Positions 1 to 6,977 of a stretch of 7,752 nucleotides of DNA are shown here, in pieces. A program made the translations under genes and the position numbers. Position 1 is the stretch's first letter; every line of letters begins with the position of its first letter. The stretch comes from Acidobacteriota bacterium (lineage in GTDB: Bacteria; Acidobacteriota; Vicinamibacteria; Vicinamibacterales; CAVVIG01): positions 1-7,752 of the forward strand of contig QHWK01000111.1 in assembly GCA_003223775.1 (NCBI GenBank), given 5' to 3'. Below the pieces are notes generated by a model that ran no database searches, was not told where the DNA came from, and saw only the letters and a program-made list of their open reading frames with translations.

Positions 1-117
1 GACGCCGAAGGCGAGGATGCCGCGGATGTTGACGTCGCTGTGCTCGTGATGGACGTCCGGATTCGTCGTCGCCTCGGCGCCCGCGTGCGCGGCGTGCGGC
101 TGGTGCAGCTCCGCCAT
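1..117 (-). CDS. Partial gene for a His-rich small protein downstream of actF (5' end only)
   Basis: An ATG at 117, two bases after the actF TAG, opens a frame that stays open for all 39 codons to the window edge. The visible start is rich in histidine (H5, H8, H11, H23, H24, H26), followed by HSDVNIRGILAFGV, which looks like the approach to a first membrane helix. Small proteins with a similar DVN-R-I-FG pattern occur, as I recall, after actF in ACIII operons that lead into cytochrome oxidase genes. The family is not recognised with certainty and no function is assigned. A GAGG lies about 14 nt upstream, rather far for a ribosome binding site. Translation may be coupled to actF. Confidence 0.6.
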   Translation of the reverse strand, partial: MAELHQPHAAHAGAEATTNPDVHHEHSDVNIRGILAFGV

Positions 118-119
118 GG

Positions 120-1337
120 CTAGTGCGCCGTCCTCGGCGGCGCGCCGCGCTCGATGATGCGCCCGAGCGCCTCGTCGAACTCCGGATCGTGGATCGGCAG
201 AATCGCGCGGCCGCGCAGCTGGGAGACGAACACCACGAGCCACAGCGCGCCGATCGTCAGCGGCAGCACGACGTCCATCCAGCTGATGGCGATCCCGCCG
301 GTGTGGAACTCCGGGCCGATCAGCCACCACAAGTCGACGATGCGAACGACGAGCACCGCCGCCGCCACTTTCACGAGCAGCTCCGGCTGCCGCTTCACCG
401 TCCGCGACAGCAGGACGACGAACGGCGCGGCGAAGTGGAAGAGCATCAGCGCAACGGCGACCGGCCGCCAGCCGGTCTCCATGCGGTGCAGATACCAGGC
501 GATTTCCGCGGGGAGATTTCCGGACCAGATGATCAGGTACTGCGAGAACGAGAAGTACGCCCACAACATCACGAACGCGAGCATCAGGTTGCCGAGATCG
601 TGGAAGTGCGCGGGAACGACGATTCGATCGAGCGGCGCGCGGCGGCTGAGCCACACGAGCGCGATCGTCAGGAAGGCGAGCGCCGACAACCCCTGGCCGC
701 CCATGATGATCACGCCGTAGATCGTGGAGAACCAGTGCGGCTCGAGCGACATCATCCAGTCGAACGACGCGAAGGTGATCGTCACGCCGTAGGCGACGAG
801 GCCGCCGCCGCTCAGGAGCTGCATGCGCCGCGCGAAGCGGAAGTCGCCCGTGCGGTCCTGCTCGAGCGACCACGCGTTGAGGAAGAACGAGATCACGTTC
901 CAGACGATGAAGTAGATCGCCGCGCGCGCGAGGAAGAAGGGCGCGTTCAGATAGACGTGCTTGTGCTGCAGCACCTCGTCGTGCGCCACGAGATCCGCGT
1001 TCATCCACGGATAGATGCGCGACAGGCCGAGCGCGATCGGCAGGAAGAGCAGCGTCAGCAGCGGCAGCGCGCGCGAGGCGGCGCCGATCGGCCGCCGGAT
1101 CAGCACGCCCCACGCGCCGCCCGAGAGCTGATGGATCATGCCGAGCGCGAGGCAGCCCAGCGTCACGCCGAGCCAGAACATGTACGCCATCAGATACGAC
1201 TGCAGGAACTGCGTGGTGTCGAGGAGCGCGCCAACGAGCGACAGCACGCCGCCGGCGGCGCCGGCGACGAGCAGCCGCTGCTGCATCGGCTTCAGCTCCG
1301 GGATGGCGACGTCGGCGGTCTGCGTGAGGGGCGTCAC
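120..1337 (-). CDS. actF: ActF, second NrfD-like integral membrane subunit of ACIII
   Basis: This 405-residue membrane protein is a divergent paralogue of ActC. Ten hydrophobic helices can be counted, including those around AYMFWLGVTLGCLAL, ARAAIYFIVWNVISFF and MDVVLPLTIGALWLV. In studied ACIII structures ActF forms a four-helix-bundle scaffold like that of ActC, but its quinol-site function is less certain. The start is taken as the GTG at 1337, which forms a GTGA overlap with the actE stop and precedes the conserved ELKPMQQR segment. The frame stays open upstream to 1475, but that part only shadows the actE heme region. Length is normal for the family and no damage is seen, even though the neighbouring end of actE appears deleted. 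It ends in TAG two bases before the next start codon. Confidence 0.94.
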   Translation of the reverse strand: MTPLTQTADVAIPELKPMQQRLLVAGAAGGVLSLVGALLDTTQFLQSYLMAYMFWLGVTLGCLALGMIHQLSGGAWGVLIRRPIGAASRALPLLTLLFLPIALGLSRIYPWMNADLVAHDEVLQHKHVYLNAPFFLARAAIYFIVWNVISFFLNAWSLEQDRTGDFRFARRMQLLSGGGLVAYGVTITFASFDWMMSLEPHWFSTIYGVIIMGGQGLSALAFLTIALVWLSRRAPLDRIVVPAHFHDLGNLMLAFVMLWAYFSFSQYLIIWSGNLPAEIAWYLHRMETGWRPVAVALMLFHFAAPFVVLLSRTVKRQPELLVKVAAAVLVVRIVDLWWLIGPEFHTGGIAISWMDVVLPLTIGALWLVVFVSQLRGRAILPIHDPEFDEALGRIIERGAPPRTAH

Positions 1338-1795
1338 CGGATCCGGTCCCGTTCCGACGCGGGCACGAAATGGCCGACGGGCGCGTCGCGCAGGCGGTCC
1401 TGATGGAACGACGGCGGATGCCGGTAGCCGCGCAGCACGACCATCCCGTCGCCCTGCCCGGTGCGGCCGTGGCACGGCGAGCAGTAGATGTCGAACCGCT
1501 CGCGCCCGCGCGCCATCACGCGCGCGTCGATCGCCATCGGAAAAACCGCCGCGTCCTTGCCGTCCATCTTGCCCGTATAGGTCAGCTCGTCGTCGCGCAG
1601 ATGCCCGCGCGCGACGGTCCCCTCGACGATCGGCCGCGCCGATCGCGAGTCCGAGAAGAACGTCGATTCGCGCAGCGGAATGTACTTAGGCTGATCGTGC
1701 ATGTCTTGTCGGCAGGCGGAAAAAACGAGTGCCGACATCGTCACCGAGACCACGGTCACTGACAAGGACACAAAGGCCGACTTCGGCGTATCCAC
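1334..1795 (-). CDS. actE: ActE, monoheme cytochrome c lipoprotein of ACIII, C-terminally shortened
   Basis: One heme c motif, CSPCH (residues 105-109), lies in the family-typical segment CSPCHGRTGQGDGM. The RQDMHDQPKY region just after the signal peptide and the SARPIVEGTVARGHL segment are also diagnostic of ActE. A lipobox-like FSAC ending at C28 suggests lipidation, with a hydrophobic stretch over residues 7-26. The start is uncertain: the GTG at 1795 gives a 27-residue signal peptide with K5, but no ribosome binding site is visible; the ATG at 1738 would leave only seven residues before the cysteine. Residues 1-12 come from the palindromic repeat. The protein stops at 153 residues, ten residues after APVGHF. 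Relatives continue there with a segment holding the axial Met and a final helix, by memory of the family. This copy therefore lacks the usual Met ligand region. The TGA overlaps the actF GTG. It could still be a heme protein, or a degraded subunit. Confidence 0.82.
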   Translation of the reverse strand: MDTPKSAFVSLSVTVVSVTMSALVFSACRQDMHDQPKYIPLRESTFFSDSRSARPIVEGTVARGHLRDDELTYTGKMDGKDAAVFPMAIDARVMARGRERFDIYCSPCHGRTGQGDGMVVLRGYRHPPSFHQDRLRDAPVGHFVPASERDRIR

Positions 1796-2016
1796 AAAGG
1801 ACACAAAGGACGACACAGAGGAGGACACAGACGAAAGCGCGGCGCGTAGGACGGAGAAGACGATCTCACGTCGACGATTGCAGCGACGAAACTCTTGTCG
1901 ATCCCAGCTCACCGTTACGTCCTCTGTGCCTCTGTGCCTCTGTGCTCTGTGCTCTGTGGCTCTTCCTCTGTGCCCTTCGTGGATACGCCGTGAGCCAGCC
2001 TCCGTGTCCTTGACAG
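1759..2016. repeat. Large imperfect palindromic repeat between actD and actE
   Basis: This inverted repeat of about 258 bp fills nearly all of the only sizeable gap in the operon. The outer ends match at 12 of 13 bases (1759-1771 against 2004-2016). An inner perfect 12-base pair is CGGCGTATCCAC (1784-1795) against GTGGATACGCCG (1979-1990). Inside these are short CACAAAGGA and CACAGAGGA units on the left arm (up to about 1830) and CTCTGTG units on the right arm (1921-1980, including a run of consecutive copies). The centre (about 1831-1917) has no feature I can name. No transposase is present, so at most it would be a non-autonomous, MITE-like or REP-like element. Its left end runs into the predicted actE signal-peptide codons. 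Confidence 0.82.
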
Positions 2017-2025
2017 CGCGGGTCA

Positions 2026-2565
2026 CTAGTCCGCCACGGTACTCACCTCGCGCGGGCTCAGCGTTTCCAGAAACCGCCGCGTACGCTCCAGGTCGAACAA
2101 CGGGTCCCGCGCCTCCACACAGAGGAAGAACCGGTTGCGGCTCGCGAGCGCGAAGCGCGGCACGTTGAACACCGGATGGTAGGGCTGCGGCAGGCCGTTC
2201 AACGCCAGCATGCCGAGGACCGCCGACAGCGCCGCGACGAGAATCGTGCACTCGAAGGTCACCGGGATGAACGCCGGCCAGCTGTGGAACGGTTTGCCGC
2301 CGATGTTCAGCGGATACGCGACGACCTGCGTCCAGTACTCCAGCGCGTACCCGCCGACGCAGCCGACGATGCCGCCGATGAGCACGATGAGCGGCAGCCG
2401 CGTGTGCTCGCCGCCCATCGCCTCGGTCAGCTCCTCGATCGGGAACGGCGAGTAGGCATCCAGGCACCGATACCCTTCGCGGTGCGCGCGCTCGGCGGCG
2501 GCGACGACCGACGCCGGATCGTCGAACTCCGCCATCAACCCGTAGACGGTCGGCGGCGTCTTCAT
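2026..2565 (-). CDS. actD: ActD, DUF3341 two-helix membrane subunit of ACIII
   Basis: This 179-residue subunit belongs to the DUF3341 family, found with ACIII and related NrfD-type complexes. A soluble N-terminal domain with the family-like opening [11 protein letters not shown] is followed by two transmembrane helices at about residues 57-82 and 97-122, and a C-terminal tail rich in charged residues. The second helix begins with the [10 protein letters not shown] segment, whose glutamate (E105) within the membrane is typical of the family. The subunit packs against the NrfD-like subunits; its exact role is structural or proton-related and not settled. The ATG at 2565 overlaps the actC stop in an ATGA arrangement, supporting this start. 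The length is normal. Downstream the tight spacing of the operon breaks: a palindromic repeat begins about 10 bases after the stop codon. Confidence 0.93.
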   Translation of the reverse strand: MKTPPTVYGLMAEFDDPASVVAAAERAHREGYRCLDAYSPFPIEELTEAMGGEHTRLPLIVLIGGIVGCVGGYALEYWTQVVAYPLNIGGKPFHSWPAFIPVTFECTILVAALSAVLGMLALNGLPQPYHPVFNVPRFALASRNRFFLCVEARDPLFDLERTRRFLETLSPREVSTVAD

Positions 2566-3959
2566 TCGTCGCTCACCTTCGCCTCCGGCAGGAGCGTCCG
2601 GATCTCGAAGATCGAGATCATCGGCAGGAAGCGCAGGAACAGGAACAGCAGCGAGACGAACAGACCGACCGTGCCGAACAGCGTCGACCAGTCCCAGAAG
2701 GTCGGCGCGAAGCGCCCCCACGACGAGGTGAGGAAGTCGCGGCTCAGGCTCAGCACGATGATGACGAAGCGCTCGAGCCACATGCCGACGTTCACGATGA
2801 GCGAGATGACGAAGAGCACCGGGACGCTCGTCCGCACGCGTTTGAACCACAGCGCCTGCGGGATGATCACGTTGCAGGTGATCAGCAGCCAGTAGTAGAA
2901 GGCGTACGGCCCGAAGATCCGGTTCATCGGCACGAACCCCTCGTACTTGTCGCCGCTGTACCACGAGATGAACGCCTCGGTCCCGTAGCCGTACGCGACG
3001 ATGAGCCCCGTCACCAGCATCACCTTCGCCATGTTCTGCAGATGGCGCATCGTGATGAAGTCCTCGAGGTTGTAGACGGCGCGAATCGGGATCGCGAGCG
3101 TGAGGACCATCGCGAAGCCCGAGTAGATCGCGCCCGCGACGAAGTACGGCGGGAAGATCGTCGTGTGCCAGCCGGGCACGATGCCGATCGCGAAGTCGAA
3201 GCTGACGACCGTGTGCACCGAGACGACGAGCGGCGTCGCGAGGCCCGCCAGCAGCAGGTACGCCGTGTCGTAGCGGTGCCAGTGGCGCGCCGACCCGCGC
3301 CAGCCCATCGCGAGCATCCCGTAGATCACGCGGCCGGCGCGCGACTGCGAGCGATCGCGCAGCGTCGCGAGATCCGGAATCAGCCCGACGTACCAGAACA
3401 GCGCCGACACCGTCGCGTACGTCGAGACCGCGAACACGTCCCAGATGAGCGGGCTTCTGAACTGCGGCCAGAGGCTCATCGAGTTCGGATACGGAAACAG
3501 CCAGTAGGCGAGCCACGGCCGTCCCGTGTGGAAGAGCGGGAAGATGCCGGCGCACGCGACGGCGAAGAGCGTCATCGCCTCCGCGAAGCGGTTGATCGAG
3601 GTGCGCCACGTCTGCTTCAGCAGCAGCAGGATCGCGGAGATCAGCGTGCCGGCGTGGCCGATGCCGATCCACCAGACGAAGTTCGTGATGTCGAACGCCC
3701 AGCCGACGGGAATGTTGTTGCCCCAGATGCCGATGCCCTTCGTCACCAGATAGGTGAGCGAGACGAGCAGGAGGAACGCGAACGATCCCGCCAGCAGGAA
3801 GCCGGCGTACCAGCCGAGCGGCGTCCGCCGTGTGAGGACGATCGCGCTGATCTTGTCGGTGACCGTGCCGAAGGTGTGCCCCGGCGCGATCACCGGCGGC
3901 GTCCCGGCGCCGACGTAGGCGCGGTTCGGATCCTCGACCGGCTGGAGGCTCTCGGCCAC
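2562..3959 (-). CDS. actC: ActC, NrfD-like integral membrane quinol-oxidising subunit of ACIII
   Basis: This is a 465-residue polytopic membrane protein of the NrfD/PsrC family. Ten hydrophobic segments can be counted, beginning with the helix around [15 protein letters not shown] and ending with the one around [15 protein letters not shown]. This matches the ten-helix bundle known for ActC. Polar residues sit within or near helices, for example [18 protein letters not shown] and [13 protein letters not shown]. Such His and Asp residues are candidates for the quinol site and proton path, by family analogy. ActC contacts the iron-sulfur domain of ActB, and quinol oxidation is assigned to this subunit in studied complexes. 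The start is a GTG directly after the actB TAA, with GGAG about 12 nt upstream. The stop overlaps the actD start as ATGA. Length and sequence look intact. Confidence 0.95.
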   Translation of the reverse strand: MAESLQPVEDPNRAYVGAGTPPVIAPGHTFGTVTDKISAIVLTRRTPLGWYAGFLLAGSFAFLLLVSLTYLVTKGIGIWGNNIPVGWAFDITNFVWWIGIGHAGTLISAILLLLKQTWRTSINRFAEAMTLFAVACAGIFPLFHTGRPWLAYWLFPYPNSMSLWPQFRSPLIWDVFAVSTYATVSALFWYVGLIPDLATLRDRSQSRAGRVIYGMLAMGWRGSARHWHRYDTAYLLLAGLATPLVVSVHTVVSFDFAIGIVPGWHTTIFPPYFVAGAIYSGFAMVLTLAIPIRAVYNLEDFITMRHLQNMAKVMLVTGLIVAYGYGTEAFISWYSGDKYEGFVPMNRIFGPYAFYYWLLITCNVIIPQALWFKRVRTSVPVLFVISLIVNVGMWLERFVIIVLSLSRDFLTSSWGRFAPTFWDWSTLFGTVGLFVSLLFLFLRFLPMISIFEIRTLLPEAKVSDE

Positions 3960-6900
3960 TTATTCGCCCAGCTCCGGGTTCACGTTCCGTACCGCCGCGA
4001 GATACGTCGTCCGCGGCCGCGTGTTGAGCTCGCCGAGCAGCGCGTAGTTGCGCTCCTCGGCCTGCAGCTTCGCGACGCGGCTGTTCGGATCGTTCAGGTT
4101 GCCGAAGACGATCGCGTCCGCCGGACACGCCTGCTGACACGCCGTCCGGATTTCGCCGTCGGCGATCGGGCGGCTCTCGCGCTCCGAGTCGATCTTCGCT
4201 TCGTTGATCCGCTGCACGCAGTAGGTGCACTTCTCCATCACGCCGCGGCTGCGGACGCTGACGTCGGGATTGCGTCCGAGCTTCAGACTCGGCGTGTTCC
4301 AGTCCTGGTAGAGGAAGAAGTTGAAGCGGCGGACTTTGTACGGGCAGTTGTCCGAGCAGTAGCGCGTGCCGACGCAGCGGTTGTACACCATGTCGTTCAA
4401 CCCTTCGTGGCTGTGCGACGTGGCGCCGACCGGGCAGACGACCTCGCACGGCGCGTTCTCGCACTGCATGCACGGCACCGGCTGGAAGTAGGTCTCCGGA
4501 TTCGCCGCGAGCCCGCGATAGTACGTGTCGATGCGAATCCAGTGCATCTCGCGGCCGCTCAGCACTTCCTTCTTGCCGACGACCGGGATGTTGTTCTCCG
4601 ACTGGCAGCCGACGACGCACGCGTTGCAGCCGATGCAGGCGTTGATGTCGATCGACATGCCCCACTTGTAGCCCTGGTACGGGTAGTCGGGGTACAGCGT
4701 GATCGTCCGCGGCGGCGTCTCGTCGCCCTCGTGAACGGCCTTCGGGTCGCGCACGAACTCGTCGCGCGTGAGCGAGCGCACCATCCCGCGGCCTTCCGTC
4801 AGGTGGTGATACTGCGTGCACGCGAGCGAGAACGTATCACCCGTGAGCTTCATGGCGGCGCCGCCGGCGAACGACGGCGCGTCCGCGGTGCGGATCGCGT
4901 TCGCGTCGAAGCCGGCGCCGAGCGCGAGCGCGCCGCCGCGCGTGCGCCCGTAGCCGAGATGCACCGTCGCGCAGTCATCTGGATGACCGACGACCGTGAA
5001 CAGCGCGCCGCGAATCGTCCGGCCGGCGGCGGTCAGCTCGACGACGTCGGCGAGAATCTGGCCGTGCTCGCCGCCCTGGAACGCCGGCCCGCCGGCGGCG
5101 CGCAGCGTCGCCGCGGTCGCGGGGCTCACGAGGACCGCGTTGTCCCACGTCAGCTTCGTGATGGGCTTCGGCAGCTCCTGCAGCCAGCCGTTGTTCGCGA
5201 AGCGGCCGTCGAGCACCGAGGGATCGTTGCGGAACGAGACCTCGACGGCCCCCGTCGGCGAGATTGCGGATTGCGGGTTGCGGATTGCGGATTGATTGGG
5301 GATTGGGGATTGCGGATTGCGGATTGCCGCCGTCACGATTTTCGGCGTGAACGCCGTATTCGGTACGACGCCGTCGTGCAGCCACCTGCGCCACGCCCTG
5401 TCGTCCTTCTCGACTTTCCAGAACTCGCGGATCAGATCGTGCGCGCTGCGTTCCGGCCGGTCGCTCATCGCCGCGAGCACTTCGTGCGCCGACTTGCCGC
5501 CGTAGAGCGGCGCGATGAGCGGCTGCACGATCGAGACCGTGCCGTCGTGGCCGCGCGCGTCGCTCCATGTTTCGAGGAAGTGCGCTTCCGGCACGTGCCA
5601 ATGAGACAGCGCCGACGTCTCATCGTCGTGCATCGCGAGGTGCGCGCGCAGCTGCGCCTTGCCGAGCGCGTCGGCGAACTTCAGATCCGCGGGCGCGGTG
5701 TAGACCGGATTGCCGCCGATGATCACCAGCAGATCGACCTTGCCGCTGTTGAGATCGGCGACGAGATCGCGCAGCGACGCCATCTGATCGACCGGCTCGG
5801 CCTCGGCCGTCTGTGTGTAGACGAGCGTGCGTCCGACGTTGCCGAGCGTCTGGTTCATCGCGTGCGCCAGCGCGTGGACCGCCGGCGGCTGTCCGTCGCC
5901 CGCGATCACGAGCGACCGGCCGCGGTGCGCCTGGAGATCCTTTGCGACCGCGTCGAGGAACTTCGACTCCGCCTCTGCGAACTCCGCCGGCTCACCCGAC
6001 CCACCCGACCTACCCGCGCCGGTCGATGTGGGCATCGACTCGATCGCGTACAGGCGGTTCATCCGGTCGGCCTGCTCCGGACGCCGGCGTGCGGCGAAGT
6101 CGCGCGCGTAACGCAGCGATCCGGGTCCGCAGCCGAGAAAATCGGCGTCGAGCGAGAGGATCACGTCGGCGTTCTCGAACCGGTACTGCGCGTCGACGAA
6201 TTCGCCGAACGCGAGCTTCGATCCGGCGCGCGCCGCGTCGCGGCTCGCGGGATCCCACTGGTGCCACTTCGCCGACGGGAAGCGCTGAAGGACGTCGCGG
6301 ATCTGCGAGGCGAGCGTCGGCGAGCTCACCGATTCGGTGAGGATGCGGATGCCGGCGCCCTTCAGCGGACGCTGCGCGGTGAGCGCAGCGCTGATCGCGC
6401 CGAGAAACGCCGACCACGGACGAATCTCGCCGAGGTTCGTCAGCGTCTGCGAGCGATCGGGATCGTAGAGGCCGAGAACCGCCGCCTGCGCGTAGATGTC
6501 GCTCGCGCCCAGACTGCTCGGGTGCTCCGGATTGCCTTCGACTTTGGTCGGCCGGCCTTCGTGGCTCTCGACGAGCAGCCCGGTCGCGACGCCGCCAATC
6601 GCCATCGCGGTCGCGTAGAAGAGCGGCCGCCCCGGCACCAGCTCCTCGGGCTGCCGCACGTACGGCACGATGCGCTCGGCCGGCTGCCGCGTGCACGCGG
6701 AGACGCCCGCGAGCGCGAGGGATGCGCCCATCAGCTTGAGGAACGTGCGCCGCGCCACCGGATCGGCGATCTGCTCCATTGTGGGAAGCAGGCTCGGGAA
6801 CTCGTTGGAGAGATGCTGCTGGAACGCCGGATCACCGAGTTTTTCGTCCAGCGTTCTCCAGAAGCGGCTTCGCTGAGGGGACTGGGGATTAGGGGTTGGG

Positions 6901-6977
6901 GATTGGACCGGATCGTCGGCCTCTCCGGAGCAATCCCCAATCCCCAATCCCCAATCCCTACGGTGTTCTTCTCTCAT
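3960..6977 (-). CDS. actB: ActB, fused molybdopterin-oxidoreductase-like and iron-sulfur subunit of ACIII
   Basis: This 1005-residue periplasmic subunit relays electrons from quinol oxidation to the cytochromes. The start is the ATG overlapping the actA stop (ATGA); the frame is open further upstream only as a shadow of actA. Residues 7-35 are repeat-derived. The conserved part starts near F39 with the extended Tat region typical of this family, followed by a twin-arginine motif RRTFLK (76-81) and a lipobox-like VSAC ending at C95, suggesting Tat export and a lipid anchor. Residues of about 100-740 resemble the molybdopterin oxidoreductase fold; studied ACIII enzymes carry no molybdenum cofactor there. 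The C-terminal ferredoxin-like part has 15 cysteines in cluster motifs: 781/784/787/791, 836/839/844/848, 868/874/878, 917/920 and 947/951. That fits three [4Fe-4S] and one [3Fe-4S] cluster. Two further repeat-derived insertions lie near residues 318-327 and 550-572. All are in frame, so the gene looks intact. The TAA is followed directly by actC. Confidence 0.95.
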   Translation of the reverse strand: MREEHRRDWGLGIGDCSGEADDPVQSPTPNPQSPQRSRFWRTLDEKLGDPAFQQHLSNEFPSLLPTMEQIADPVARRTFLKLMGASLALAGVSACTRQPAERIVPYVRQPEELVPGRPLFYATAMAIGGVATGLLVESHEGRPTKVEGNPEHPSSLGASDIYAQAAVLGLYDPDRSQTLTNLGEIRPWSAFLGAISAALTAQRPLKGAGIRILTESVSSPTLASQIRDVLQRFPSAKWHQWDPASRDAARAGSKLAFGEFVDAQYRFENADVILSLDADFLGCGPGSLRYARDFAARRRPEQADRMNRLYAIESMPTSTGAGRSGGSGEPAEFAEAESKFLDAVAKDLQAHRGRSLVIAGDGQPPAVHALAHAMNQTLGNVGRTLVYTQTAEAEPVDQMASLRDLVADLNSGKVDLLVIIGGNPVYTAPADLKFADALGKAQLRAHLAMHDDETSALSHWHVPEAHFLETWSDARGHDGTVSIVQPLIAPLYGGKSAHEVLAAMSDRPERSAHDLIREFWKVEKDDRAWRRWLHDGVVPNTAFTPKIVTAAIRNPQSPIPNQSAIRNPQSAISPTGAVEVSFRNDPSVLDGRFANNGWLQELPKPITKLTWDNAVLVSPATAATLRAAGGPAFQGGEHGQILADVVELTAAGRTIRGALFTVVGHPDDCATVHLGYGRTRGGALALGAGFDANAIRTADAPSFAGGAAMKLTGDTFSLACTQYHHLTEGRGMVRSLTRDEFVRDPKAVHEGDETPPRTITLYPDYPYQGYKWGMSIDINACIGCNACVVGCQSENNIPVVGKKEVLSGREMHWIRIDTYYRGLAANPETYFQPVPCMQCENAPCEVVCPVGATSHSHEGLNDMVYNRCVGTRYCSDNCPYKVRRFNFFLYQDWNTPSLKLGRNPDVSVRSRGVMEKCTYCVQRINEAKIDSERESRPIADGEIRTACQQACPADAIVFGNLNDPNSRVAKLQAEERNYALLGELNTRPRTTYLAAVRNVNPELGE
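5262..5329. repeat. Tandem heptamer array within actB
   Basis: This is a run of about nine and a half heptamers with core ATTGCGG on the plus strand. In order there are four ATTGCGG-type units (the third has a G for A), a four-base partial unit ATTG, two ATTGGGG units, then two ATTGCGG units and a last degenerate ATTGCCG. Read on the minus strand it is open in the actB frame and encodes residues of about 550-572 with the repeating peptide AIRNPQS. The partial unit is three bases short, which drops one residue but keeps the reading frame. The ATTGGGG units are the same heptamer as in the palindrome at the start of actB. Confidence 0.9.
5991..6017. repeat. Short 9-bp tandem repeat within actB
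   Basis: There are three consecutive 9-base units, CTCACCCGA, CCCACCCGA and CCTACCCGC. Because the unit is a multiple of three it keeps the actB frame and encodes a Gly/Ser-rich stretch (AGRSGGSGE on the minus strand). It lies directly after the MPTSTG segment, where relatives, as I remember them, carry a non-repetitive segment. It may be a low-complexity linker or a small repeat insertion; the copies are few, so this is a modest call. Confidence 0.55.
6875..6958. repeat. Inverted heptamer repeat inside the 5' end of actB
   Basis: The right arm (6931-6958) is four perfect tandem copies of CAATCCC. The left arm (about 6875-6906) is about four and a half degenerate copies of the reverse complement, GGGATTG. 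A 24-base spacer containing CTCCGGAG separates them. By hand alignment the arms match at 25 of 30 positions. The element lies wholly within actB: read on the minus strand it encodes residues 7-35, including DWGLGIGD from one arm and NPQSP from the other. In the actB mRNA it could form a long hairpin starting about 19 nt after the start codon. I recall similar heptamer tracts as intergenic repeats in Acidobacteriota, but have not searched. Confidence 0.88.

Noticed and set aside
1338..1475. Upstream extension of the actF frame
   Set aside because: These 46 codons are arginine- and proline-rich and lie opposite the conserved heme region of actE in another frame. The GTGA overlap start fits better.
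1759..2016. Palindrome between actD and actE as a simple transcription terminator
   Set aside because: It is far longer than an intrinsic terminator hairpin, has no following T-run on the minus strand, and the operon continues into actE and actF. A partial attenuating effect is still possible.
1701..2168. Plus-strand open frames over the actD-actE gap (155 and 94 codons)
   Set aside because: Their translations are mostly the repeat units read through (for example repeated CLCAS-like residues), with no domain or ribosome binding site.
2566..4821. Upstream extension of the actD frame across actC and the end of actB
   Set aside because: The translation before MKTPPTVYG is arginine-rich and unlike any ACIII subunit. 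The ATGA overlap with actC marks the actD start.
5262..6958. Heptamer arrays as a possible CRISPR
   Set aside because: The units are only 7 bases and directly abutting, with no spacers, and lie within a coding gene. No cas genes are present.
3960..6977. ActB as an active molybdenum enzyme
   Set aside because: The context and the fused iron-sulfur domain identify it as the ACIII subunit, whose molybdopterin-like domain is known to lack the cofactor. No cofactor ligand motif was recognised.
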